A stretch of 64,000 nt of DNA from Leishmania donovani (Eukaryota > Euglenozoa > Kinetoplastea > Trypanosomatida > Trypanosomatidae), in contig NC_018259.1 of the NCBI RefSeq assembly GCF_000227135.1, positions 231,140-295,139 of the forward strand, read 5' to 3'. Below the pieces are notes generated by a model. That model searched no databases. It was not told where the DNA came from and worked only from the letters and a program-made list of their open reading frames with translations. Shown piece after piece: positions 1-8,543 of this stretch (positions are counted from its first letter, which is position 1; each line of letters opens with the position of its first letter). The translations under genes and the position numbers were made by a program.

Positions 1-149
1 CTCTTTTTTTCCTCCTCGTCGGACACCCTCCACACGCTCGTACACGTGTGCTCGCACGCGCCTATCTGGGACGAAGTCAAGGGTACCCCTCCCTCACCCT
101 CACCCACAGACATATTTCACCGAAGGCTGAGAGAGAGCCGCGCACCAAC

Positions 150-187
150 ATTTACGTTATTATTATTTTTTTTTTCGTCTTCTCCAG
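150..187 (+). promoter_or_regulatory. Candidate spliced-leader acceptor of the kinesin gene
   Basis: A T-rich tract runs up to the first AG at 186-187, with further AGs at 188-189 and 193-194. The ATG at 205 follows within 20 bases. This is the arrangement expected for trans-splicing and it excludes the in-frame extension upstream of 205 from the mRNA. Confidence 0.6.
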
Positions 188-204
188 AGCGCAGTAAACA
201 CAAA

Positions 205-3200
205 ATGGTGAAAGCGAACTCCGGGGCGGAGAACATCCGCGTCGTCATCCGCTGCCGCGACATCCTCCCGTACGAGGCGGAGCGCGGTGACAAGGCGCTC
301 GTTCGCCTCGATCTGGCAACGAACCAGGTGGTGGTGCAGCACCCCATCGGCGACGCCGATGTGTTTGCCTTCGACGCCGTCTACAACAACTCCTTCACCC
401 AGCGCGACATCTTCCTGCAGGAGGTGCAGCCTCTGGCGGATGCGGTGCTGCAAGGCTACAACGCTACCGTCTTCGCCTACGGTCAATCCGGGTCCGGTAA
501 GACGCACACGATGACAGGTAAGCTGAGCCAGCGGAACATGTGGGGTATGATGCCGCAGGTAGTCGACTACCTCTTCTCCGAGATCAAGAAGCTCACATCG
601 TCCACGAAGACCTTTAAGGTGAAGGTGTCCTACGTGGAGCTGTACAACGGCAAGTCACGCGACTTGCTCTCCTCGAAGCAGGTAAACCTGGAGATCAAGC
701 AGAACACGTCCAAGAACTTCTACGTGAAGGGTGCGGAGATGCCAGAGGTGACTAGCTTCGAGGATGCCATCAAATGGTTCAACGCTGGCACGGAGAGGCG
801 GCAGACGGCCTCGACCGACCTAAATGACACAAGCAGCCGCAGTCACTCACTCTTCACAGTGCAGATTGAGCACTTCGACTTCGAGAACGACCCGAGCTCG
901 CCAATCGTCATGACGAGCAAGATCAATGTGGTCGACTTGGCCGGGTCGGAGAAGCTCAGCAAGACGAACGCAACTGGCGAGACGGCAAAAGAAGGGTGCA
1001 ACATCAACCTGTCCCTGTCCGCGCTGGCCACGGTGATCGACACAATCGTGAAGGGGGCAAAGCACATCCCATACCGCGGCTCACCGCTGACGATGCTGCT
1101 GAAGGACTCCCTGGGCGGTAATGCCAAGACAGTGATGTTCGCGAACGTCGGCCCCTCCGATAAGAACCTGTCCGAGACGATTTCGACGCTCCGGTTTGCG
1201 CTGCGCGCAAAGCAGATCGAAAACAAGCCCATCAAGAACATGGACCCAAAGGATGCCCGCATCCAGGACCTGATGGAGCAGATCGAAGAGCTTAAGAAGC
1301 GGCTGGGCAACGTAGACCTCAACGTGGAGGACAGCCTGCGCCAGCGCATCGAGGAGCTCGAGGTCGAGAACTCCGACCTTCGCGGCGGCAGCGAGAAGAA
1401 CAGCATCGAACTTGAGGAGCGGAACCGCTTCCTGCTGGCTCAGATCGAGGAGAAAGAGAAGGAGGTGGTGGAGCGGCAGCACGAGATTCGAAAAGAGATG
1501 GAGCGGCGTGAGCTTGTGGAGTCGAACCTGTCGAACGAGTCCAGCCGGCTGCGCGATCTACGGCTTGCCAATGTCAACTTCCTCAAGCGTGTGTGCACCG
1601 ATGAGCAGCTGGAGCAGATTCGGATGCACATGTCGCCTGACAAGGCAGCCAAGAAAAAATCAGACGAGTGGGACGTGAAAGAGATCGGCTTCTATCTCCA
1701 TGGCTTTGCCGAGCAGTACGAGCAGTGGCGGAAGGTGACGTACACACAGGAGGACATGGAGAAGTACGCTCGGCGCGCGATGGCGGAACTGGAGAGACAG
1801 ACGCAGCGCCAGCTGAACGACGCCGCGCACGCGAAGGAAGACTTGCAGCGTCAGCGGGACGAGGAGGCGGCGCGCCGCACCGCTGAGCAAGGCGCCACAT
1901 CGCAGCTCAAGGTAGATCTCAACGCCTTACGAGAGGAGAACGTCAAGCTGCGGGAGAAGATCGAGCGCGATCAAGAGAAGATCAAGGTGAAGCTGGCCAA
2001 GGCGAAGGATGAGATAAAGGCGCTGCAGGATCAGGTCGAGTCAGCAAAGTCGAAAGTCACCGAGAAGGAGCGCGAAGTGAAGCGGTTGCGGCTGATGCTG
2101 GAGGAGCAGGGGGGTGCTAGCATTGTTAGCGCCGCCGGCGGTCCGCGCAGGTCGCTCAGCGTTCCTGGGCAAGACCCAACGGAGTGGGGCAACGGAGGGG
2201 AGCGTGCTGCCATAATGCGTGAGTTAGAGGCGGCGCGCCACGCCAAGTCCGTGCTCGAGAACCGCATCAAGGAGACGAACGTGTCCCTGCGCCGCTTCGG
2301 CATCTGCATCGCCGACCCGCAGAGCCTCGAGGGCGCAGAGGCGACCACCGCGAACGAGGTGCAGGCGTTTGTGCTGGCGGCGACCGAGGAGGAGCCAGTC
2401 GACGGTGACGTAGTAGCGCAGCTGCAGCAGCAGCTGCGCACCAAGCAGCGCCTCGCAGAGCTCATGCATCAGCACCAGATGCGGCTCAATGACATGATCT
2501 GCAAGTACGAACTCCTCAAGACCGGCCATGTTACAGCGTACTCGGCGGCGACAGGTAGCGCGGCCGCTGGTGCTGTCTCTGCGGGTGTCGCCCAAGGGAT
2601 ACCGGCCGATATGAACGGCATCGGCGGCATCGATGAAGCCACCGCCAACCAGGTGAGGGAGCTGCTGCAGCGCAAGGAGGACCAGATGGAGGCGATGCGG
2701 CTGGAGAAGGACCAGGCCTGCGACAAGCTCGTCAAGAAGCTGAACAAGTCGGAGCGCAAGCTGCGGGAGCTGGAGTCTATGCTGGAGGAGGAGCGCACGC
2801 AGTTCACCGAGGAGAAGGCCGAGATGACGAAGGAGGTGGCCGAGCTGCAGAGCTACAACCAGCAGCTCGCCCTCGAGCTCGAGAACGCGCGCAGCCAACT
2901 CGAGTTTGTCAAGGCGGAGATGGCCAGCGCCGTACGCGCCAAGGAAAGCGAGGTGGACTACTACAAGACCCAGGTGGAGGAGGCGAACCAGCGCCTCGAC
3001 GACATCCGCAACACCGCCGCCGAGTTCGAGGAGCAGCGCAAGAGCTACCAGAGGCTGCAGGAGCAAGTGGCGCGAACCGAAGACGCCCTCGCCATCAAGA
3101 ACGAGGAGCTTGAGAGCAACCGCCAGATGGTGCAGTGGTCCAACCGGCAGCTCGAGAAGGAGAAGCAGAAGAATGACGAGCTGGAGCAGGCGCTGCAGGA

Positions 3201-3558
3201 CAAGCAGCTGGAGCTGCGCCAGCAGGAGCAGAACTTCCATGCCGAAATGGCGGATCGTTTGAACGCACTGGCGGCCAGCAACAACCGTCGTCTGGCGGAG
3301 AACGCCGCGCAATGCGAGGAGCGCATCAACGAAGAGCGCATGAAGGAAAAGGCGCTGCAGAAGAAGATCAAGAATGCCAAAACGACAGCCAGCAAGGCTG
3401 CACAGCGCTACGACGAGATGATCCTGGAGAACGAGGCGCTGCTGTCGAAGCTAGAGGAGCTGAAGGTAACCTCGATGAAGATGTATCTTGAGCGGCAGGA
3501 GTCTCAGCGCGAGCAAGACTACCGACCGGGCAACACCATTCGGTCGCGCGGGCTTTGA
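205..3558 (+). CDS. Kinesin motor protein, N-terminal motor with long coiled coil
   Basis: Microtubule motor ATPase of 1117 residues. The motor domain fills roughly residues 8-345: P-loop GQSGSGKT at 93-100, switch I NDTSSRSHS at 207-215, switch II DLAGSEK at 244-250, and the conserved LSALATVI and PYRGSPLTMLLKDSLGG segments after it. From about residue 350 to the end the protein is charged and Glu/Lys/Gln-rich with heptad-like spacing, so a long dimerising coiled coil is likely; no globular cargo domain is obvious at the tail. The motor sequence is closest in style to kinesin-2/OSM3-like proteins, suggesting intraflagellar transport, but this subfamily call is inference. The start at 205 is chosen because it is the first ATG of the frame and lies 17 bases after a strong splice acceptor. 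The frame stays open upstream only through a GTG. Confidence 0.93.
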   Translation: MVKANSGAENIRVVIRCRDILPYEAERGDKALVRLDLATNQVVVQHPIGDADVFAFDAVYNNSFTQRDIFLQEVQPLADAVLQGYNATVFAYGQSGSGKTHTMTGKLSQRNMWGMMPQVVDYLFSEIKKLTSSTKTFKVKVSYVELYNGKSRDLLSSKQVNLEIKQNTSKNFYVKGAEMPEVTSFEDAIKWFNAGTERRQTASTDLNDTSSRSHSLFTVQIEHFDFENDPSSPIVMTSKINVVDLAGSEKLSKTNATGETAKEGCNINLSLSALATVIDTIVKGAKHIPYRGSPLTMLLKDSLGGNAKTVMFANVGPSDKNLSETISTLRFALRAKQIENKPIKNMDPKDARIQDLMEQIEELKKRLGNVDLNVEDSLRQRIEELEVENSDLRGGSEKNSIELEERNRFLLAQIEEKEKEVVERQHEIRKEMERRELVESNLSNESSRLRDLRLANVNFLKRVCTDEQLEQIRMHMSPDKAAKKKSDEWDVKEIGFYLHGFAEQYEQWRKVTYTQEDMEKYARRAMAELERQTQRQLNDAAHAKEDLQRQRDEEAARRTAEQGATSQLKVDLNALREENVKLREKIERDQEKIKVKLAKAKDEIKALQDQVESAKSKVTEKEREVKRLRLMLEEQGGASIVSAAGGPRRSLSVPGQDPTEWGNGGERAAIMRELEAARHAKSVLENRIKETNVSLRRFGICIADPQSLEGAEATTANEVQAFVLAATEEEPVDGDVVAQLQQQLRTKQRLAELMHQHQMRLNDMICKYELLKTGHVTAYSAATGSAAAGAVSAGVAQGIPADMNGIGGIDEATANQVRELLQRKEDQMEAMRLEKDQACDKLVKKLNKSERKLRELESMLEEERTQFTEEKAEMTKEVAELQSYNQQLALELENARSQLEFVKAEMASAVRAKESEVDYYKTQVEEANQRLDDIRNTAAEFEEQRKSYQRLQEQVARTEDALAIKNEELESNRQMVQWSNRQLEKEKQKNDELEQALQDKQLELRQQEQNFHAEMADRLNALAASNNRRLAENAAQCEERINEERMKEKALQKKIKNAKTTASKAAQRYDEMILENEALLSKLEELKVTSMKMYLERQESQREQDYRPGNTIRSRGL

Positions 3559-3891
3559 TGCGTGTGCCGGTATAATAACAGGGGCGTGCAGGCCGTACCC
3601 CTCTCCCCCTCTTTTCCTCCCCAGCTCGAGAAGGGAGAGCAGACGGGCTCTCTGGCGCACTCTCACAGACAAGCACAGAAGCCTGTTACTACCTCTGCCC
3701 CTCCTCCTCTTCACAGTCGGCCCTTTTTTTTTGCCGTGTTGCCATTCTTTAGCGGTATTTTGGTGCTTGGTATTGCCATATCTGTTACACGCACCTTCTC
3801 CTGTCCCCCGGCCCTATGGCTCGAGGTGTGTCTGATGGGATCCAGTCGCTTGCCTGCTTTGCTGGTGCCTATCTCTATTTCTCTACAGGAA

Positions 3892-3910
3892 TGTGTGTGT
3901 GTGTGTGTGT
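3892..3910. repeat. TG dinucleotide run
   Basis: About nine uninterrupted TG units in the 3' flank of the kinesin gene. Confidence 0.9.
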
Positions 3911-4111
3911 CTAAGCGCCGGCATGGACAGGCGCTTGCTGCTATTGGGTCTTTGTTTTTCTGGCACGTTCATTCTCCTCTGTTATCAAGGGCCTCCCTTC
4001 CCTCCCGTTCCCGTTCTCCGTCCTCCGTCGTTTTTTTTTTTCTTCCCGCTGTTTTATTATTATTACGGCGCACAGATTGGACTGTCGCCCTCTCGGGGTG
4101 TTCCTTTGCAC

Positions 4112-4135
4112 ACACACACACATATGTGTGTGTGT
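4112..4135. repeat. CA/TG perfect palindrome (possible hairpin)
   Basis: A CA run meets a TG run across a central CATATG, giving a perfect 24-base self-complementary sequence centred between 4123 and 4124. In the transcript it could form a 12-bp stem. Confidence 0.8.
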
Positions 4136-5170
4136 ATTTTTTGAAAATCCTTTGTCCGGCGATGAATCTGGCCTTGTCGTGACTTTCTGTGTTGCGCGTG
4201 TTGTTTTCCTGTCTATGTGTCGTCCTTCATGCTGTTGGTAAAGTGGGGCCGGGCTCTTCGCTCTCCCCCTTCTGCTCTCCTTTTTCCTCCTCCGCGTCGT
4301 GTTTTACCTTTTTTTGTTTGGTCTGTGTCTGCATGTTGCGTTTCTTCTGTCCTGTTCTGGGCATCCTTCTCCGGAAGATGTCAATCCCCTTCCCTGTCTG
4401 CGTGCACACATGCATGTGGGTGGTGTGTACGTACGTATATGTGCCTGATGTGGAAACAAAAGGAGGCGCAAAAGAACGAAGACACAATTCAGCAACGCAC
4501 AAGGAATTAGATTTTGGCGGGGTGCTGACATACACGCACACACAAACACATCGTCTTTTTTTTCCAATGTATTTTGGTTCTTTCTTGCGTCCATCACTTT
4601 TCTCCCTCTCTCCCCCTTCTCCGTGGCGTACGCGGCGGTGCACGACGCATCGCATGTGCTTCTGAAGGCAGTAGGCCCTCCGACAAGCACGCAGAAAGGA
4701 ACAAAAGCAAACACGAAAACCGCACACGAGGCGAACAAGGAGAAGTAACGGTGCAATCAATACCCCCACACACCCACATACGCCATCGTCAAGCAATCAG
4801 CGGCATTCGTGCTCCTAAGAATGGCTCTGCTTAGTGCGTGTTACTTTTGAGGGAATGGGCCGAGAGAAGCCAAGCGGGCCTAGCATCCGACGCTGCGATG
4901 TGAACCCTGGGGGCACGCACACGAGGCCGTTTGCCTTGCTGCTGCTCCCCTTCCCTCCGGTGCCTCATCTTGAAGAGACATCGTACCCCTTCACCTCTAC
5001 ACGTGCCAGCACACATGTGAAATGCCGCCCTCCTTTTTGTTTCACATGATCGACCGTCTCCCATCGCCTCCTCACTCAAAATCTCTCGGGTGCGTTTCTC
5101 TTTCGTGCCCAGTGGTCAAACCGTACCCAGCCACGTATCTGCTAGGGGAGCTGCAAGTTCATCAGAAGGC

Positions 5171-5203
5171 TCTCTGTGTTTTTTCATTGCACCTCTTCCA
5201 CAG
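5171..5203 (+). promoter_or_regulatory. Candidate spliced-leader acceptor of IMP3
   Basis: A pyrimidine-rich run ends in CACAG with the AG at 5202-5203. The 66 bases from there to the ATG at 5270 contain no other ATG. Confidence 0.55.
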
Positions 5204-5269
5204 GCTCGCTAGTATTTTGCGTGAAACGCGCTTGCCACCTTGGACGTCCGCGAGCGCGAGGGGTCGACC

Positions 5270-5950
5270 ATGGCTCGCGACACAGCCGAGAAGAAGGGCT
5301 TCAAGGCCGCCATGGGCATGGAAGCCATGAAGGGAAAGATGGAATCTGTGAAGCGCAGCAAGCGAAGCAAGTACACCCCCGCCTCGCAGCACTCCCACGG
5401 CAACCCGATTCATCGCCCTCTAAAGTTCCACGAGCGCAAGCTCCTCAAGAAACACGACTTCATGCAGTACCCGCAAGACAACTGGCACGAACCGTTCTGT
5501 ATCACAAAGTATCACCTTGAGGATCGCGAGGACTACCGCCGCTACATGCGCCTCGTGGGTCTCATTCGACAGCTCCAGACTCAGTTGCGCTACCTTCCGG
5601 CGGATAGCAAAATTCGGATTCAGATTACGCAGCAACTGATGGAGAAACTGTACAATATGGGGCTCATTCATGAAAAGCTAGGCCTTGCCGAAGTCGATAA
5701 GGTCGGCGTAGAGGCGTTCTGCAAGCGCCGTCTGCCAACGATTTTGCGCGACCTCAAGATGGCGGGTAACTGCAAGCTAGGCGCCGAAATCGTGCATCAC
5801 GGCCATGTCCGCGTCGGCACCACGCAGATCCGCGATCCCGCCTTTCTGGTGCCTCGCGGCTTAGATGACTATGTGACGTGGATGCCCGGTAGCAAGATCC
5901 GCCAGCACGTGGACACCTTCAACGCGATGCGCGATGATTACAACTACTGA
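5270..5950 (+). CDS. IMP3: U3 snoRNP protein IMP3, S4-domain
   Basis: A 226-residue basic protein of the IMP3 family, a component of the U3 snoRNP/SSU processome that helps U3 snoRNA pair with pre-rRNA in the nucleolus. The family features visible are KFHERKLLKKHDF near residues 50-62, the YRRYMRLVG helix, and a C-terminal S4 RNA-binding fold (KRRLPTILRDLKMA followed by LGAEIVHHGHVRVGTT, ending VTWMPGSKIR). An N-terminal Lys/Arg-rich stretch of about 40 residues makes it longer than the roughly 185 residues usual in yeast and human. The frame is open upstream to a TTG at 5240, but 5270 is the first ATG and has a good context (gaccATGg). The C-terminal VDTFNAMRDDYNY is also typical of the family. 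Confidence 0.92.
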   Translation: MARDTAEKKGFKAAMGMEAMKGKMESVKRSKRSKYTPASQHSHGNPIHRPLKFHERKLLKKHDFMQYPQDNWHEPFCITKYHLEDREDYRRYMRLVGLIRQLQTQLRYLPADSKIRIQITQQLMEKLYNMGLIHEKLGLAEVDKVGVEAFCKRRLPTILRDLKMAGNCKLGAEIVHHGHVRVGTTQIRDPAFLVPRGLDDYVTWMPGSKIRQHVDTFNAMRDDYNY

Positions 5951-7733
5951 GAAGAGTTGCCAGCCGTGCGACAGGGTGAAGCGGTGGGGGCGCGCGCGCA
6001 GGATGCAGGCTGCAGCAACGAGGGCGAAAGCATTGGCAGTTTTTGTTTTGTGGGGGAGGGGAGGGAGCGCTGTCCCATCCATGCCGTTCTCCTCGTATGT
6101 GCTTCCCCGCGCTGATTCCTTTCGAAATTCGCTGCTCAGTAGTGTGTTGAAAGAAAGGCGGAGGGGGGCGTCGACCGGGCCGAGTGTTGACGGCTCCAGC
6201 CGTCTGAAGATGTGGATGGCTGTATGTGTGTGTATGTGTGTGTGTGTGCGGTCGTTTGCGGGCTGGAGACCTACAATCTCTCTCTCGCCTCGACTTTACG
6301 TTTAAGAAGATGCGCCGCGTTCGTGCGCCCGCGTGTGTGATTCTCCACCATGAACAGTGCTCTCTCCTTCGCGGAGCGGCACTCTTGCCTGGCGCCGTAG
6401 AGGCGCGTGCATGTGTGTCAGTGGGTGGCAGCCTTCGCGGGTGCAACGTGTGAAGACTCTCGTGAGCGAAAAATAAACCCAGGGAAAACAGATTAGCGAT
6501 GAGAGCGCCGCAACTCTTAGCTGAGGCGACGAGGTGTCTGATTAATGGTGTGTGTGTGTGGATGAGATCACACAGCAGCCACTTGTGGCGCAGCGCATGC
6601 GGCTGATTCACAATCAGATGATCTTTCTCCTTATTACTTCCCGTGCTTCTTTTACTGCCAAGCTTTCTGATGCACTTTCGCGATCGCATTGACGCGCGCT
6701 TGATGACGGCGGAATGCTCCTGCTTCTCAGCCACCCCTCGGAGTGCACCTCTTCCTTTTCCTTCCCTTTCATCTCTGCCACAACAATCTAAACACCGATA
6801 CACGTGTGCGCCCACCCACACCTGCCCCCACACACTCGCTCGCAGGTGTTGTGGAGAAGTCTCGTCATGTGTTGACGACAGTGTTTTATGTGCCCGTTTC
6901 GTGTTTCACCGCTTGCCCACGTTTTTATTTTTCTTGGTGTGCCCACTTTCAGCGTTGTGTGGGTCTGTTCGCGTGATTTCGTTCTGGAGAGGCAAAAGGA
7001 GAGGCGGAGCCGCTCTCGGCTTGCACAGAGCATAGAGGAGAAGCGCTCGCTCCAACGTGCATCGACTCGCGCTATTCGAGTCGCCCTTCTGTGCGTGCGT
7101 TGACGGCGGGCGTCTGTCTCCCCCCTATCTTTGTTTTCTCCAGACACTCTCTGAGGTGAGATTCGAGTCGTTTCGTGGCGCCCGTCATCCCTTTTCGTCA
7201 ATTTCGGGCTTCGTTGCGCCCATTATCTGGGTGTGTCTTCGCGTGTGCTTTTCTTTTCCGCGTCTTCATTGCATCATCGTCACCACTCTATCTTTCCACT
7301 GCCGGCTGTGGTAGTTGTGCTGTGTTGCGCGTGACTGCGGACCCCATCCTGCCTTCCGACCTACTTCCTCTGCGGTGAACTGTTTAGCTTTCCTCTTTTA
7401 GCAATACTGCGCATGCGTGCTCACATCAATAATTCTTTTTCGGTCTCCTCCGCCTTGTTTCTTTGGTGTGTGCGTGTGCGTGTGCCTGTATGCGTTACAG
7501 AGATTTCTCTCCCCGCATCGCGTGCCTTATTCTACCTGTATGTTTTTTCTGCTCCCCTCCCCTCTGTCACAAGACGTCCTACTCAGCGCTATCGTACGCC
7601 CCCTCACTCGTCTCCCTCGCTGCGCGCGCGCTTATATGTGTGTGTGTTTGCTTTGTGGTGTCCACCTTGGGTTTATAATTTTCTGCATCTCTTTCCCCCT
7701 CGTACACCATTGCCGTTGAGGCCGGCGACGGTC
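5951..7733. other. Intergenic region
   Basis: No convincing ORF. A TG-rich run lies at about 6221-6249, with scattered pyrimidine tracts. Apparent frames on both strands lack coding character. Confidence 0.6.
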
Positions 7734-7764
7734 TGCCGCTTCTTCTTTTCCCTCTTTTCCTTAG
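7734..7764 (+). promoter_or_regulatory. Candidate spliced-leader acceptor before the 7983 gene
   Basis: A long CT-rich run ends in CCTTAG with the AG at 7763-7764. If used, the 5' leader is about 218 bases and includes a CA microsatellite and a short upstream ORF. Later AGs (for example 7969-7970) are also possible. Confidence 0.4.
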
Positions 7765-7925
7765 TTTCTCTTTCGGTGGGCGCTCCACTGCGTTCTCTGT
7801 GTTGAAAGGCAAATAAACAGAAAAGAAAGGGGGAAGGCAACAAAGACAAAGGCAAGACGCAGCCATATACGCGCCACACTCTCGATCGCCACCCTCTCTC
7901 CATTGTTCGCTGCTGCTGCGACGAT

Positions 7926-7951
7926 ACACACACACACACACACACACACAC
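7926..7951. repeat. AC dinucleotide run in a 5' leader
   Basis: About thirteen AC units, 30 bases upstream of the ATG at 7983. Confidence 0.9.
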
Positions 7952-7975
7952 TAGCACACTCACCAAATAGTGTAC

Positions 7976-7993
7976 ATGGGCAATGGGCTGTGA
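7976..7993 (+). promoter_or_regulatory. Five-codon upstream ORF overlapping a start codon
   Basis: ATG at 7976 opens the ORF MGNGL and stops at TGA 7991-7993, eight bases past the main ATG at 7983, in another frame. If present in the mRNA it should reduce initiation at 7983. Confidence 0.5.
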
Positions 7994-8543
7994 GGTATCT
8001 TCGATTAAGGGGAAAGAGGCCAAGCGGGCGGCACCGAAGAAAACCAAACAGCGTAGCGGCAACGCCAAAGCGGGCCCCGAAAACGCCTCGCCTAGCAAGA
8101 TGGGGGAGACGACGCTACAGACGACAGGCGTGACGAATCTATCGAGCAAGGATCCGCTCAAAACTGATGTGCCATGCACGTCTGACTCCTTAATTGCGCT
8201 TATGCCGGGGACTTGTGCGGGTGACATGCACCAGCAACCGCCGGCGACGAACGCCGACCTCAGCCGCTCTGACTCCATCACCAACGAGGACCTGAATGGG
8301 TCTTTATGCGTCGATCTTTCTGGTAGCTTTCGCATGCCCAACTCTAACAAAGGCGACATTGCGTTAAATACGAAGGCGCCGGAAGCTCGGCGTAGTCGCT
8401 CTGTTTCGCAGGTGCTGCTCAAGTCAGTGTCACCCCATCCGAGCGATAACGACCTCGTCCTCATTTGCATAGACTGCGGGATGGAGATTAGCGAGAACTG
8501 CGAGTCGGTACTGTGCCCGCTGACTGGGAAGGCACACGTGTAA
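7983..8543 (+). CDS. Hypothetical acylated protein with C-terminal CxxC motif
   Basis: A 186-residue protein I do not recognise. It begins MGCEVSS, a good consensus for N-myristoylation at Gly2 with palmitoylation at Cys3, so membrane attachment is likely (inference from the motif). The next 30 residues are Lys/Arg/Ala-rich. The middle is polar and Ser/Thr-rich, probably disordered, with possible phosphosites (RRSRSVS). The extreme C-terminus carries four cysteines: C162-x2-C165-x7-C173-x4-C178, followed by PLTGKAHV, which could be a small zinc-binding knuckle. The coding character (codon-regular, GC-rich, no low complexity) contrasts with the flanks. The start is fixed by the acylation motif. 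Confidence 0.7.
   Translation: MGCEVSSIKGKEAKRAAPKKTKQRSGNAKAGPENASPSKMGETTLQTTGVTNLSSKDPLKTDVPCTSDSLIALMPGTCAGDMHQQPPATNADLSRSDSITNEDLNGSLCVDLSGSFRMPNSNKGDIALNTKAPEARRSRSVSQVLLKSVSPHPSDNDLVLICIDCGMEISENCESVLCPLTGKAHV

Larger units (their letters stand above)
3559..5170. other. Intergenic region / kinesin 3' UTR
   Basis: Low-complexity, T- and C-rich DNA with TG and CA runs. Open frames here are short, pyrimidine-driven and overlap each other in several frames, so I see no gene. It holds a TG run at 3892-3910 and a CA/TG palindrome at about 4112-4135. Confidence 0.6.

Noticed and set aside
2224..3312. 362-codon open frame on the minus strand
   Set aside because: It is antisense to the kinesin coiled coil and is Leu-rich only because Glu/Lys/Gln codons read in reverse; a shadow.
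5240..5269. Ten-codon N-terminal extension of IMP3 from a TTG
   Set aside because: Non-ATG start; the ATG at 5270 has good context and the family does not need the extra residues.
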